Source: Thiomicrorhabdus sp. (GTDB taxonomy: Bacteria > Pseudomonadota > Gammaproteobacteria > Thiomicrospirales > Thiomicrospiraceae). From it: a DNA stretch of 42,933 nucleotides. The notes below the pieces were generated by a model that searched no databases, had not been told where the DNA came from, and saw only the letters and a list, made by a program, of their open reading frames with translations. Where the stretch lies: contig JAKISK010000005.1 of the NCBI GenBank assembly GCA_021648625.1, positions 1 to 42,933 of the forward strand, written 5' to 3'. A program made the translations under genes and the position numbers. Below, piece after piece: positions 24,313 to 33,007 of this stretch (the first letter of the stretch is position 1; each line of letters begins with the position of its first letter).

Positions 24313-25389
24313 GTGGTTAAGGTTAGAGTTATTTTTAATAACGCTCAAAAAGAGGCGTTGAAGCACCAAGGTCTGTTAACAAAACCTCAAGGTTCTTTAG
24401 GTCAATTAGAGGCGCTTGCGGTGCAGTTAGCAGGCCATCAAAATCGAATCTATCCACAGATAACAGCGCCTTGGATTTCGGTTTTTGCCGCCGATCATGG
24501 GGTCTCAGTTGAAGGGGTTTCAGCCTTTCCTTCGGTTGTCACTCAGGAGATGGTTAAAAATTTTTCAAAAGGTGGCGCGGCCATTACCGTTTTGGCGAAA
24601 GAGAATCAAGCCCATTTTGAAGTGGTGGATGTAGGGGTTTTGAATGACGTTACACAAGGAGGCAAGCTCTCTTTTCCGTATTTGCACTCGTTTAGAGTGG
24701 CGGCGGGTAGCTTTAATTTTTTACACCAGTCTGCGATGACCAATGAAATGGTGCAAAAAGCGATGGTAGCGGGTTGCTGTGCGGTTGAGCGTGCGCTTGA
24801 GGCGGGTGCGGATCTTTTTATTGCCGGTGAGATGGGGATTGGCAATACCACCAGTGCCACGGCCATCATTGCTCAGCTCTGTGATGCATCTGTTGAGGAT
24901 ATTGTTGGGTTGGGAACGGGCATTAACGCCACTCAAAAACAGTTGAAAGTGAAGGTGATTAAAAAAGGCTTATACTTGCATAAAGCACGGTTAACAGAAC
25001 CTTTAGAGGTGTTGAGGTGTGTCGGGGGCTTAGAGATTGCGGCTTTGGTTGGTGCTTATTTTGCCTGCGCTGAGAAAGGCTTGACGATGGTGGTGGACGG
25101 TATGATTGCCTGCGCCGCGGCATTGGTGGTGTGTGAGATGGCGCCTGAGGCAAAAAAATGGATGATTTTTGGTCACCAATCCATTGAGCCAGCACAACAG
25201 TGTGTATTTGAGCGTTTAGAGGTGCGCCCATTGCTGGACTTATCTTTGCGGTTGGGCGAGGGCTCGGGTGCGGCACTGTGTATTCCGATAATTAAAATGG
25301 CGTGTGCTCTGCATGAAAAAATGGCGACCTTTGCTGAGGCAGGCGTGTCCGAATCGGAAGCCGACTTAAAACCTGAATTGATCGTTTAG
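24313..25389 (+). CDS. cobT: Nicotinate-nucleotide--dimethylbenzimidazole phosphoribosyltransferase
   Basis: CobT makes alpha-ribazole-5-phosphate, the lower-ligand donor for cobalamin. Diagnostic motifs are LTKPQGSLGQLE, FAADHGVSVEGVSAFP, AGEMGIGNTTSATAI and the catalytic glutamate about E316 in LRLGEGSGAAL. I prefer GTG 24313, with AAGG seven bases upstream, over the tracked TTG at 24292. This gives 358 aa, close to the usual 350-360. cobC starts one base after its stop. Confidence 0.92.
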   Translation: MVKVRVIFNNAQKEALKHQGLLTKPQGSLGQLEALAVQLAGHQNRIYPQITAPWISVFAADHGVSVEGVSAFPSVVTQEMVKNFSKGGAAITVLAKENQAHFEVVDVGVLNDVTQGGKLSFPYLHSFRVAAGSFNFLHQSAMTNEMVQKAMVAGCCAVERALEAGADLFIAGEMGIGNTTSATAIIAQLCDASVEDIVGLGTGINATQKQLKVKVIKKGLYLHKARLTEPLEVLRCVGGLEIAALVGAYFACAEKGLTMVVDGMIACAAALVVCEMAPEAKKWMIFGHQSIEPAQQCVFERLEVRPLLDLSLRLGEGSGAALCIPIIKMACALHEKMATFAEAGVSESEADLKPELIV

Positions 25390-25390
25390 T

Positions 25391-26086
25391 ATGATTCGAG
25401 TTGATTTTGTGCGTCATGGCGAATGTTTGGACGATGTCTTTTTAAGGGGACATGCGCCTTCTGAATTAAGTAAGCTAGGTGTTCGACAAATGCAAACGGT
25501 GTTTTCGATATTGCCCAAACCTGATTGGGTTATCTCTTCGCCAGCAAAGCGTTGTTTACAGCCTACAAAACACGATTATGAAGACCCGACGGTTTGGAGT
25601 GATTTTCAAGAGCGTTTTTTTGGTATTTGGGATGGTTTGTCGTATGAGGCCATAAAATTATTAGACCCTGTTGGGTTGAAAAGCTATTTAGAACAACCGT
25701 TTACTTTTAATATCTCGAAATCAGAGCCGCTTGACAAGTTTGAGTTTCGTATTGCCTCAGCCTTTAAAAAAGTGTTAAAACATGCCGCAACGCACGGTTT
25801 AAATCGTGTATTGATTGTCACGCATGGCGGGGTAATGCGCGTACTGCTAAAGTCGGTATTAGGGCTGAATAATTCTGCGTTATTTCAATTTGAGGTGGGT
25901 TTTGGTGCCTTAATGACATTTGAGTGTTTTGTGATAAACCCCTCTGCGCTTTTTGAAAATACAGATTCAAGCACAAAAAAATCTGACTCTGAGCAAGGGG
26001 GGGGAGAAAAAAATATGGCGTGCTTGTCTGAATGTTTTATTAAGCTCGCCGCGTTAACACCTTGTTCACTTTCTGAATCCACCTGA
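25391..26086 (+). CDS. cobC: Histidine phosphatase, probable alpha-ribazole phosphatase
   Basis: This is a phosphoglycerate mutase-like histidine phosphatase with the catalytic VRHGE (H9) and a second histidine in VTHGGVMR. By position after cobT it should dephosphorylate alpha-ribazole phosphate or cobalamin phosphate. The domain ends near residue 190. The last 40 or so residues (ENTDSSTKKSDSEQGGGEKN and on) are low-complexity, contain a G8 tract, and are absent from the compact family. The start ATG has no strong ribosome binding site and probably relies on coupling to cobT. Confidence 0.85.
   Translation: MIRVDFVRHGECLDDVFLRGHAPSELSKLGVRQMQTVFSILPKPDWVISSPAKRCLQPTKHDYEDPTVWSDFQERFFGIWDGLSYEAIKLLDPVGLKSYLEQPFTFNISKSEPLDKFEFRIASAFKKVLKHAATHGLNRVLIVTHGGVMRVLLKSVLGLNNSALFQFEVGFGALMTFECFVINPSALFENTDSSTKKSDSEQGGGEKNMACLSECFIKLAALTPCSLSEST
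25997..26004. repeat. G8 tract in cobC C-terminal extension
   Basis: CAAGGGGGGGGAGAAAAAAAT encodes QGGGEKN. It is followed by a run of seven As. A slip would change only the tail of CobC, not the catalytic domain. Confidence 0.9.
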
Positions 26087-26170
26087 TCCGTTACGTTCAT
26101 TACGCGTTGGTTTAGAATAACTTTTTAAATTGGGCTTTGTTGCGTATAATGCCTTTTTTGTTTTTCTCTG

Positions 26171-26341
26171 GTATTTTCCTAATCTCCAGGCAGAAATACG
26201 TATGCTGCGCAAGCTCTTGATTCCACAGCAAAATAAAAAATAGCCGCCGAACCTACGGGTGCGACTAATGTTTTTTATTTCACTGTGAAACCAAACTCTT
26301 ACACACCATCTCGCGTTTCTATCTGGGGATTAGGGTATTTA
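26171..26341. repeat. Inverted pair of dispersed repeats with central hairpin (MITE-like)
   Basis: Unit 2 (26171-26220, forward) and unit 3 (26297-26341, reverse) form terminal inverted repeats with CCTAATCTCCAGGCAGAAATAC and TTTCTATCTGGGGATTAGGG. Between them, AAATAAAAAATAG and CTAATGTTTTTTATTT, flanked by CACAG/CTGTG, form an imperfect hairpin at about 26225-26289. The block separates cobC from cobS. The same architecture recurs at 37125-37327. Confidence 0.72.
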
Positions 26342-26368
26342 CTCAGCGCTTCTTTTCAGGTTTTTTTC

Positions 26369-27121
26369 ATGTTTAAACCCTTTTGGTTGGCTACTCAGTT
26401 TTTAAGCCGTTTTCCCAGTGTGCAATACGACTCCATCTCTGCGAAGGATATGGGGCGTGCGCTTAATTGGTTTCCTGTGATTGGCGGTTTAATTGGGCTG
26501 GTATTGGTGCTGGTCTCTCAACTGTATCTTTGGTTGCCCTCTCAGGTGGTTGCAGGCATTGTTCTGGTGGCTTGGGTTTGGAATACCGGTGGACTGCATT
26601 TAGATGGCCTTGCTGATACTGCGGATGGTTGGTTAAGCGCCTCAGGCGACCCGAAAAAAGCGTTGGAGGTGATGAAAGATAGTTTAATTGGTACGGGCGG
26701 TGGCGTTGCATTGGTACTGATTCTTATTTTAAAGTGGACGGTACTGGTGGTGATTATTGACTATCAAGCGTGGCTGTTTCTCTTTTTAGCCCCAATTGTT
26801 GGACGAATTTCATCCATTAATTTAATGCCTGTGACGGAATATGTTAGTTTAAACGGCATTGCACAAGATATGTTTTTGCACTTGAATCGCTATGTGGTTT
26901 GGGGTTGGATGTTGCTGTTAAGCACTGCAATTATTTGGGTAAACCCGTACCTGTTTTTAGGGCTAACCATGATTTGGTTTTGGATTCGTTGGGTTATGAT
27001 TTCAATTACGGGCGGTATGACAGGGGACACGGCTGGCGCGATGATTGAGGTCATGGAACTTGCTTGGCTCGTTGGTATTGTGATTATTTTAACGAATAAT
27101 TTTAGCTACACTTTGTTTTAA
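26369..27121 (+). CDS. cobS: Cobalamin synthase (adenosylcobinamide-GDP ribazoletransferase)
   Basis: CobS joins AdoCbi-GDP and alpha-ribazole at the inner membrane, the last assembly step. It is hydrophobic, with about six membrane segments and the hallmark GGLHLDGLADTADGWLSA followed by MKDSLIGTGG. N-terminal QFLSRFP is also typical. I take ATG 26369 as the start (CAGG upstream), giving 250 aa. The tracked start at 26285 would read through the dispersed repeat. It is separated from cobC by the MITE-like element, so it may have its own promoter. Confidence 0.92.
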   Translation: MFKPFWLATQFLSRFPSVQYDSISAKDMGRALNWFPVIGGLIGLVLVLVSQLYLWLPSQVVAGIVLVAWVWNTGGLHLDGLADTADGWLSASGDPKKALEVMKDSLIGTGGGVALVLILILKWTVLVVIIDYQAWLFLFLAPIVGRISSINLMPVTEYVSLNGIAQDMFLHLNRYVVWGWMLLLSTAIIWVNPYLFLGLTMIWFWIRWVMISITGGMTGDTAGAMIEVMELAWLVGIVIILTNNFSYTLF

Positions 27122-27130
27122 ATAACAACT

Positions 27131-27151
27131 GGTTAGGTTTTCTATCTAACC
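27131..27151. terminator. Weak hairpin between convergent cobS and PLP gene
   Basis: A GGTTAG/CTAACC stem with a 9-base loop overlaps the stop of the minus-strand gene. There is no strong T run, so a terminator role is tentative. Confidence 0.4.
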
Positions 27152-28060
27152 TTGATAATCTCTTCCTTGCAACCCGCCTGTATGCAGTAGGATGACCTTA
27201 GAGCCTGGCTTAAAGCGTCCTTGTTTAAGCTGATCGTAAAATCCATACACCATCTTTGCGGTGTAGATGGGGTCTAGCGCAATATTAAATGTTTGTTCAA
27301 AAACTTGCATTTGTTGCAACAGTGGCTCAGAGGTTTTTGCATAGCCACCACAATGATATTCGGTTAACAGTTGCCATGAGTGGGCGGAGGTTTCACCTAT
27401 CCATTTTTGAATGTGTGGTTTTAGGTACTCACCTTGTTTAAGAGCAGGGAATCCTAGGATGGTACGTGGATTATCGTCATGAAAAGGGGCGTATTTAATT
27501 AGTCCTGCTAGGGTTGCACCCGTGCCGACGGCGCTTAATAGGTGGGTCCAATTAGGGCACTGTATTTCTAGCTGTTGCATTAGAGGCTCAAAGCCTTGTA
27601 CTGCAAGGGAATTTGACCCCCCTTCTGGAAGGATATACGTGTTGGGATAAGTGCTTTGTAGTGTCTTTAGCGTGTTGGGCGTGGATTTTTGACGGTAGGC
27701 GGTTCGTGTTATAAATTGAAGTTGCATTCCATGCTGTGCTGCTTGTTTGAGGGTATGGCTCCACGTCTCAGGGTGTTTGGCTAACTCTTCGCCTCGAATA
27801 ATTCCGATGCTTTTAAACCCAGATTCTTGTGCCGCCACTGCGGTGGCGGCAATATGATTGGAATAAGCGCCTCCAAAGGTGAGTAGGGTGGTTTTTTGTT
27901 GCGCTTGAGCGGCCACAAGATTGAGTTTAAGTTTATGCCACTTATTGCCTTGAATTTGTGGGTGATTAAGCTCCTCTCGCTTCATATAAACGCAAATGTT
28001 ATGTGTTTCGAAAAGAGGGTTTATTAGTTTTGTTAAGGGGGTAATGCTATTCAAATTCAT
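27146..28060 (-). CDS. PLP-dependent ACC deaminase / D-cysteine desulfhydrase family protein
   Basis: This 304-aa fold-type II PLP enzyme has YMKREELNHPQIQGNKWHKLKLNL with the probable Schiff-base lysine K40, TFGGAYSNHIAATA for cofactor phosphate and SNH substrate contacts, LPEGGSN, and the C-terminal ILLHTGGLQG. The family includes D-cysteine desulfhydrase and ACC deaminase. Sequence alone does not separate these, and in free-living gammaproteobacteria D-cysteine detoxification is the more usual role. It is convergent with cobS and shows no operon partner. Confidence 0.82.
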   Translation of the reverse strand: MNLNSITPLTKLINPLFETHNICVYMKREELNHPQIQGNKWHKLKLNLVAAQAQQKTTLLTFGGAYSNHIAATAVAAQESGFKSIGIIRGEELAKHPETWSHTLKQAAQHGMQLQFITRTAYRQKSTPNTLKTLQSTYPNTYILPEGGSNSLAVQGFEPLMQQLEIQCPNWTHLLSAVGTGATLAGLIKYAPFHDDNPRTILGFPALKQGEYLKPHIQKWIGETSAHSWQLLTEYHCGGYAKTSEPLLQQMQVFEQTFNIALDPIYTAKMVYGFYDQLKQGRFKPGSKVILLHTGGLQGRDYQG

Positions 28061-28127
28061 GGTGTTATGGTTGGTGTCTTTTTTGATTGTGCGTATTGTA
28101 ACGATAGGTTTAGCGTGTTTATTTGGA

Positions 28128-29639
28128 TTATTGAGCGTGACTGAATTTTTCTTTATATGCGTGTAATTTTTGTTTTTTTAATTGGAGTTTATTTTTTGAA
28201 TGGGTGAGCGATGCTTTAATTGCGACGGTTCTTTTTTGAATTTGACTTACGTAGTTTACGGTTTCGTGCCCAATGTCTTCTCGTGCCAACTCTTCTACAT
28301 TGTAAAACCATTTGTGTGGGTCTAATCCCTGTGCTTCGGCTTCTCGTTGGAGTTTTCGGATTCGACTAGGTCCAGCATTGTAAGCGGCTAATGAGAAGTT
28401 GATTTGGTCTTCTTTTGAGTACATGGGTTTATCAAAATAATGGTCTCGAAGAAAAGCTAGGTACCTTACGCCTGCGTGAATGTTCTCTTCTAAATCATAG
28501 ATATTTGGAATATCAACGACTTTGGCTTGTGCGGTTGCGTCTTTAATTTGCATAATCCCTTTGGCACCTGCTTTACTGATAAGGTTGTGTTGAAAGCGGG
28601 ATTCTTGGTAAGCAAGCGAGGCGATTAAAAACCAATCAAAGTCATAAAATTCTGCGTACTTTTCAAAATAATATTGCAAGCAAGGCGTTTCATCTAAGGC
28701 ATTAAGTGAAAGAGGGGTCTTAACCCAAAAAGGGTTTTTATAATATTTTTGATAGATACTATTGCCTAGGAACTTTCCGGGTTTGGCGTAGGCGTTAATA
28801 AAGCTATTTAAAGAGTGTTTTAAATTTGGAAGATTTTTGTTTAATGCCCAAGCGATTTTTCCGCCACGATGAAAGACTATATTGGTTTGCAGATTTAAAT
28901 TGGCGTAGGTATGTTGGTAGATTTTGGCAATATGGTCGTCTACCACGGTATATTCAAAGAGGCCAGCATTGACCATTTCGAGCAGGTCTTCGGCTTCGAG
29001 TACTGGGTCGGCCTGAAAAACTTCGATTCCAGGAAGTCCCAATCGCCCTAGTGCTTGGCTCATCTTTTCTAAGCGGGCAATGTAGCTGCTGTTTGCTACG
29101 ACAATGATTTGCTTATTCGAAAGATCTTCAAGCTTGGCAATCATTGGGCTGTTTTGATTGGCTACCAGTATTTCTTGTACGTTTTGAATGTAAGGCTCTG
29201 TAAAATCAGCACGGTATTTTCGCGCTTCAGTTACGGTCAGCCCTGAAGCGATGATGTCACCACGCCCAGCAAGCAGTTCATTAAAGAGTTGATTAAAAGG
29301 GTGCGTTAAAAAAATAACATGGGTTTGGTAGCGTTTTTTTCTTGGACCTCGATTTAGGTATTTTTCATAAGCTTTTATGAGGTCGTGTTCTAAGCCCCTT
29401 TGCCCTTTAATCGTATGAAAAAAATTGGTGCCATTGTAGCTAACGAGTACTCTGAGTATTCTACGTTTACGTATTTGATCAAGATCGCCGATAAAGGGTT
29501 GGTTAATGCGTTCTAATAGAGAGTTTTGTATAGGGGGGGGAGAAATTTGTTTTGGATCGGCCAATGGAGAACTTAGGAAGGTACCTAATGCAAAAGAAGT
29601 GATGGCAACTGTTTTTAACGAGAGCTTAGGTGATGGCAA
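28128..29639 (-). CDS. MltF-like lytic transglycosylase with solute-binding domain
   Basis: This 503-aa periplasmic enzyme has an N-terminal signal peptide (about residues 8-28), then a periplasmic solute-binding-like domain (RILRVLVSYNGTNFF, GLTVTEARKYRADFTEPY). A C-terminal SLT domain has the catalytic glutamate near E346 in LAYQESRF, followed by GAKGIMQIKDAT and SLAAYNAGPSRI. This two-domain layout is that of MltF, where the first domain senses muropeptides. A run of eight Gs on the plus strand lies just after the signal peptide and encodes SPPPIQN. It is divergent from rnr, with a 190-base gap. Confidence 0.85.
   Translation of the reverse strand: MPSPKLSLKTVAITSFALGTFLSSPLADPKQISPPPIQNSLLERINQPFIGDLDQIRKRRILRVLVSYNGTNFFHTIKGQRGLEHDLIKAYEKYLNRGPRKKRYQTHVIFLTHPFNQLFNELLAGRGDIIASGLTVTEARKYRADFTEPYIQNVQEILVANQNSPMIAKLEDLSNKQIIVVANSSYIARLEKMSQALGRLGLPGIEVFQADPVLEAEDLLEMVNAGLFEYTVVDDHIAKIYQHTYANLNLQTNIVFHRGGKIAWALNKNLPNLKHSLNSFINAYAKPGKFLGNSIYQKYYKNPFWVKTPLSLNALDETPCLQYYFEKYAEFYDFDWFLIASLAYQESRFQHNLISKAGAKGIMQIKDATAQAKVVDIPNIYDLEENIHAGVRYLAFLRDHYFDKPMYSKEDQINFSLAAYNAGPSRIRKLQREAEAQGLDPHKWFYNVEELAREDIGHETVNYVSQIQKRTVAIKASLTHSKNKLQLKKQKLHAYKEKFSHAQ
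29533..29540. repeat. G8 tract inside the MltF-like gene, antisense to it
   Basis: ATAGGGGGGGGAGAAATTT lies on the plus strand while the gene is on the minus strand. The word is therefore not tied to encoding glycine; here it gives PPP. Confidence 0.9.
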
Positions 29640-29783
29640 GTCATGTTTCCAATTGAATCTATTTGAACGCTTTATTTTAGAGTAGATACGATTTAAAAAG
29701 TACTTTTTTTATAAGCAACGTGTGTTGTTTATGCTCGGGTAGCTAGGTTGTCACGTTTACTGGGCTATATTTTACTGGTAATT

Positions 29784-29792
29784 TGTTATAAT
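29784..29792 (+). promoter_or_regulatory. Extended -10 promoter for rnr
   Basis: TTGTTATAAT contains a perfect TATAAT with the extended TGn motif. No good -35 is seen. It lies about 95 bases upstream of the preferred rnr start. Confidence 0.6.
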
Positions 29793-29887
29793 ACGCGCAA
29801 TTTTTATAAATACAGCTCCTTTACGCTTTATTGTTTTGTGGAATTTTAGGTAAGGTAATTGGGGCTTTTAATCTTAGATGGTATCGA

Positions 29888-32206
29888 GTGACTACAGAAA
29901 ATACAACGGTTCAACAGGACCCACACGCACAGCGAGAAGCTGAAAAATATGACAACCCTATTCCAAGTAGAGAGTTTATTCTTGATGCTTTAGAGACGGC
30001 ACAAAAGCCATTAAGGTTGTATCAAGTGGCGAAGGTGTTAGAGGTTTCGGAGGACGACGAAGAGCGTTATGAGGCTCTGTCACGCCGCTTAAAAGCGATG
30101 GTGCGTGATGGGCAACTTATTCGTAACCGTCGTGGTGCGTTTGGTTTATTGAAAAAAATGGACTTAATTAAAGGGCGTGTTTTAGGGCATCCAGACGGCT
30201 ATGGTTTTTTAGTACCCGAAGCGGGGGGGAAAGATCTTTTCTTGTCTGAAAAAGAGATGCATAAAGCACTGCATGGTGATTTGGTCATCGCTTCGGTGGT
30301 GGGTGAGGACCGACGTGGTCGTCAAGAGGGTGCGATTGTTGAGGTTATTGACCATCGAACTAAACAAGTGTTAGGTCGTTTAGCAACTGAAAATGGCCTT
30401 TCTTGGGTGCGCCCTAACAATAACAGACTGACACAAGATGTTTTTATTCCTAAAGATGGTTTATTGGATGCGAAAGAAGAACAAGTGGTGTTGGTTGAAA
30501 TGTTAAGCCAACCTACGCTGAGATCTGGTCCGATTGGTAAAATCATTGAAGTGGTTGGTGACTATATGTCTCCAGGTATGGAGATTGATTCGGCCATTCA
30601 TGCGTATGGTATTCCAAACGAATGGTCAGAAGAGTTGTTAAAAGAGTTAGATAGCATTCCTGATGAAGTCGTTGAAGCCGATTTAGATGGGCGTAAAGAC
30701 CTTAGAAGTATGCAGTTAGTCACTATTGATGGTTCGGATACCAAAGATTTTGATGATGCGGTGTTTGCAAAGCGCCGAAAAAATGGTTGGCGTTTAGTGG
30801 TGGCCATTGCGGATGTCTCTCACTATGTTAAATCGGGAACGGAGTTAGATAAAGAAGCGTTTAAACGCGGGAATTCGGTTTATTTTCCACAACGTGTCGT
30901 TCCAATGTTACCGTCTAAATTATCGGATGGTTTGTGTTCGCTAAACCCTCACGTTGATCGTTTATGCATGGTTGCCGATTTAGCGATTGATGATGAAGGT
31001 CGCTTGGAGCGTAGTCAGTACTATCAAGCCGTGATGAATTCTAAAGCGCGTTTAACTTACAATCAAGTGAATGATATTTTAACCGACTCTGAAAGTGAGT
31101 ATCGAACGGAGTTTGCAGAGCAGGTTTCGCACATTGAAGATCTTCATGCGCTTTATAAGATTTTGCAAAAGGCACGTGAAGAGCGCGGTGCGTTAGAGTT
31201 TAATACCACTGAAACGCGCATTGTATTTGATGACGATCGAAAAATTAAAGAGATTGTGCCTGTTGTTCGAAACGATGCGCATAAGTTGATTGAAGAGTGC
31301 ATGTTAATGGCAAATGTTGCCACGGCACGCTACTTGAAATGGCATAAAATCCCGATAGTGTACCGTGTGCATGAAAAACCTGCGGAAGAGCGTTTGAAAA
31401 ATGTTCGAACTTTCTTAAAGGATTTTGGCTTAACGCTGGAAGGTGGGGATGAGCCAACTGCACATGATTATGCGGCGGTGATGGAAAAAATTAAAGATCA
31501 GCCTTATGAACATTTAGTGCAAACCGTGTTGTTACGTAGCATGAATCAAGCGGTGTATCAGCCAGATAATAAAGGGCATTTTGGACTGAATTATGAGCAC
31601 TACACGCACTTTACATCGCCTATTCGTCGTTACCCTGATTTACTGGTTCATCGTGCGATTCAACATGCATGGAAAAAAACGGGTGCAGAAGGGTTTGAGT
31701 ATACGGAAGCTAACATGCAGGAGTTGGGTCAGCACTGTTCGGATACCGAACGACGTGCCGATGAAGCCACGCGTGATGCGGTAACGTTTTTAAAATGTGA
31801 GTTTTTATCTCACCGTTTAGGCGAAGAGTATGATGCTGTGGTAACGGCGGCCACCAATTTTGGACTGTTTGTTGAAATTGATCCGTTGTATGTTGAAGGG
31901 TTGGTTCATATTACCGAGCTAGGTGAAGATTACTTCCATTACGATAATGCACGCCACTGTTTAAAAGGTGAACGTACAGGAAAAACCTATCGTTTAGGTG
32001 ATCGAATTCGAGTGCAAGTTGCTCAAGTAAACTTAGATGATCGTAAAGTTGATTTACGTTTTATCTCGGGAGGATCAACGGATGAAACGGTGTCGGAAGT
32101 GGAGTCTGAGAGTGAATCTCAATCTGAGGAGTCAGGCGAGCAAAAAAGACCTCGTAGAAAGCGCTACTACCGTAAAGGTAAAAAATCCCCAGCTAAGAGC
32201 GAGTAA
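29888..32206 (+). CDS. rnr: Ribonuclease R
   Basis: This is a processive 3'-5' exoribonuclease of the RNB family. An N-terminal winged helix (REFILDALETAQKPL) is followed by cold-shock domains (GRVLGHPDGYGFL), the RNB catalytic core with TIDGSDTKDFDDAVFA supplying the metal-binding aspartates, YTHFTSPIRRYPDLLVHR, an S1 domain (EYDAVVTAATNFGLFVEI) and a basic, serine/glutamate-rich tail. I choose GTG 29888 (772 aa) over the tracked TTG 29831, although neither has a strong ribosome binding site. A G7 tract at 30233 encodes EAGGKD. rlmB follows 5 bases on, the usual rnr-rlmB arrangement. Confidence 0.95.
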   Translation: MTTENTTVQQDPHAQREAEKYDNPIPSREFILDALETAQKPLRLYQVAKVLEVSEDDEERYEALSRRLKAMVRDGQLIRNRRGAFGLLKKMDLIKGRVLGHPDGYGFLVPEAGGKDLFLSEKEMHKALHGDLVIASVVGEDRRGRQEGAIVEVIDHRTKQVLGRLATENGLSWVRPNNNRLTQDVFIPKDGLLDAKEEQVVLVEMLSQPTLRSGPIGKIIEVVGDYMSPGMEIDSAIHAYGIPNEWSEELLKELDSIPDEVVEADLDGRKDLRSMQLVTIDGSDTKDFDDAVFAKRRKNGWRLVVAIADVSHYVKSGTELDKEAFKRGNSVYFPQRVVPMLPSKLSDGLCSLNPHVDRLCMVADLAIDDEGRLERSQYYQAVMNSKARLTYNQVNDILTDSESEYRTEFAEQVSHIEDLHALYKILQKAREERGALEFNTTETRIVFDDDRKIKEIVPVVRNDAHKLIEECMLMANVATARYLKWHKIPIVYRVHEKPAEERLKNVRTFLKDFGLTLEGGDEPTAHDYAAVMEKIKDQPYEHLVQTVLLRSMNQAVYQPDNKGHFGLNYEHYTHFTSPIRRYPDLLVHRAIQHAWKKTGAEGFEYTEANMQELGQHCSDTERRADEATRDAVTFLKCEFLSHRLGEEYDAVVTAATNFGLFVEIDPLYVEGLVHITELGEDYFHYDNARHCLKGERTGKTYRLGDRIRVQVAQVNLDDRKVDLRFISGGSTDETVSEVESESESQSEESGEQKRPRRKRYYRKGKKSPAKSE

Positions 32207-32211
32207 TCGTT

Positions 32212-32961
32212 GTGAAGCAAGAAATTATTTATGGATTGCATGCCGTTGAAAAGTTTGTAAAGCAAGCGCCTCAATTGGTTTATCAGCTCTCTTTTGTTAA
32301 GGGGCGGTTAAACAATCGTCAACAATCACTGTATGATTATGCAAAAAACCTTGGGCTGTCGCCTGAGTATGTTGCAAAATCCGCCTTTAATAAAATAGAT
32401 GGCAATCACCAAGGGGTGATGGCGCTTGTTGCAAAGCAGGCGGATTTAAATGAGTCTGACCTGCTTGCCATTATGGACAAGGCATCCAACCCGCTGTTTA
32501 TCTTTTTAGATGAAGTGCAAGACCCTCATAATTTAGGTGCCGTACTGCGAACCGCGGATGCGGTTGGTGCGGATGCAGTGATTATTCCTAAGCACAACTC
32601 GGTAGGCATGAATGCTACGGTTCGTAAGGTGGCCTCTGGTGCTGCGGATAACGTTAAGTTGATTGTAGTGTCTAACTTAACTCGAACGCTTAAAGAGATG
32701 CAGCAAGCTGGTATGTGGATGGTGGGGTTAGACGGTGACACCGAACAAACCATCTACGATCAAGATTTTACAGGCTCAACGGGCATTGTAATGGGTGCTG
32801 AAGGTACGGGGTTACGACGTTTAACAAAAGAAGCGTGTGATTACCTTGCTGCAATTCCTATGGTGGGTGTGGTTGAAAGCCTAAATGTATCCGTTGCAAC
32901 AGGCATTACGGTGTATGAAGTGTTTCGCCAGCGCGGGCAGGGTGGAAAGAAGTCGACATAA
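32212..32961 (+). CDS. rlmB: 23S rRNA (guanosine-2'-O)-methyltransferase RlmB
   Basis: RlmB methylates G2251 in the peptidyl-transferase loop. It is a SPOUT (TrmH/SpoU) methyltransferase of 249 aa. The N-terminal substrate-binding domain (IIYGLHAVEKFV) is followed by the knot motifs FLDEVQDPHNLGAVLRTADAVGADAVI, IVMGAEGTGLRRL and SLNVSVATGITVYE. GTG 32212 fits the family N-terminus. It is coupled with rnr. Confidence 0.95.
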   Translation: MKQEIIYGLHAVEKFVKQAPQLVYQLSFVKGRLNNRQQSLYDYAKNLGLSPEYVAKSAFNKIDGNHQGVMALVAKQADLNESDLLAIMDKASNPLFIFLDEVQDPHNLGAVLRTADAVGADAVIIPKHNSVGMNATVRKVASGAADNVKLIVVSNLTRTLKEMQQAGMWMVGLDGDTEQTIYDQDFTGSTGIVMGAEGTGLRRLTKEACDYLAAIPMVGVVESLNVSVATGITVYEVFRQRGQGGKKST

Positions 32962-33007
32962 CGTTCAAATCAATTAATCATTGATGGAGACTTTGCTTTT
33001 TAGGGCG

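Noticed and set aside
26285-26368. N-terminal extension of CobS
   Set aside because: It translates the dispersed repeat and hairpin; the family start MFKPFWLATQFLSRFP is at 26369.
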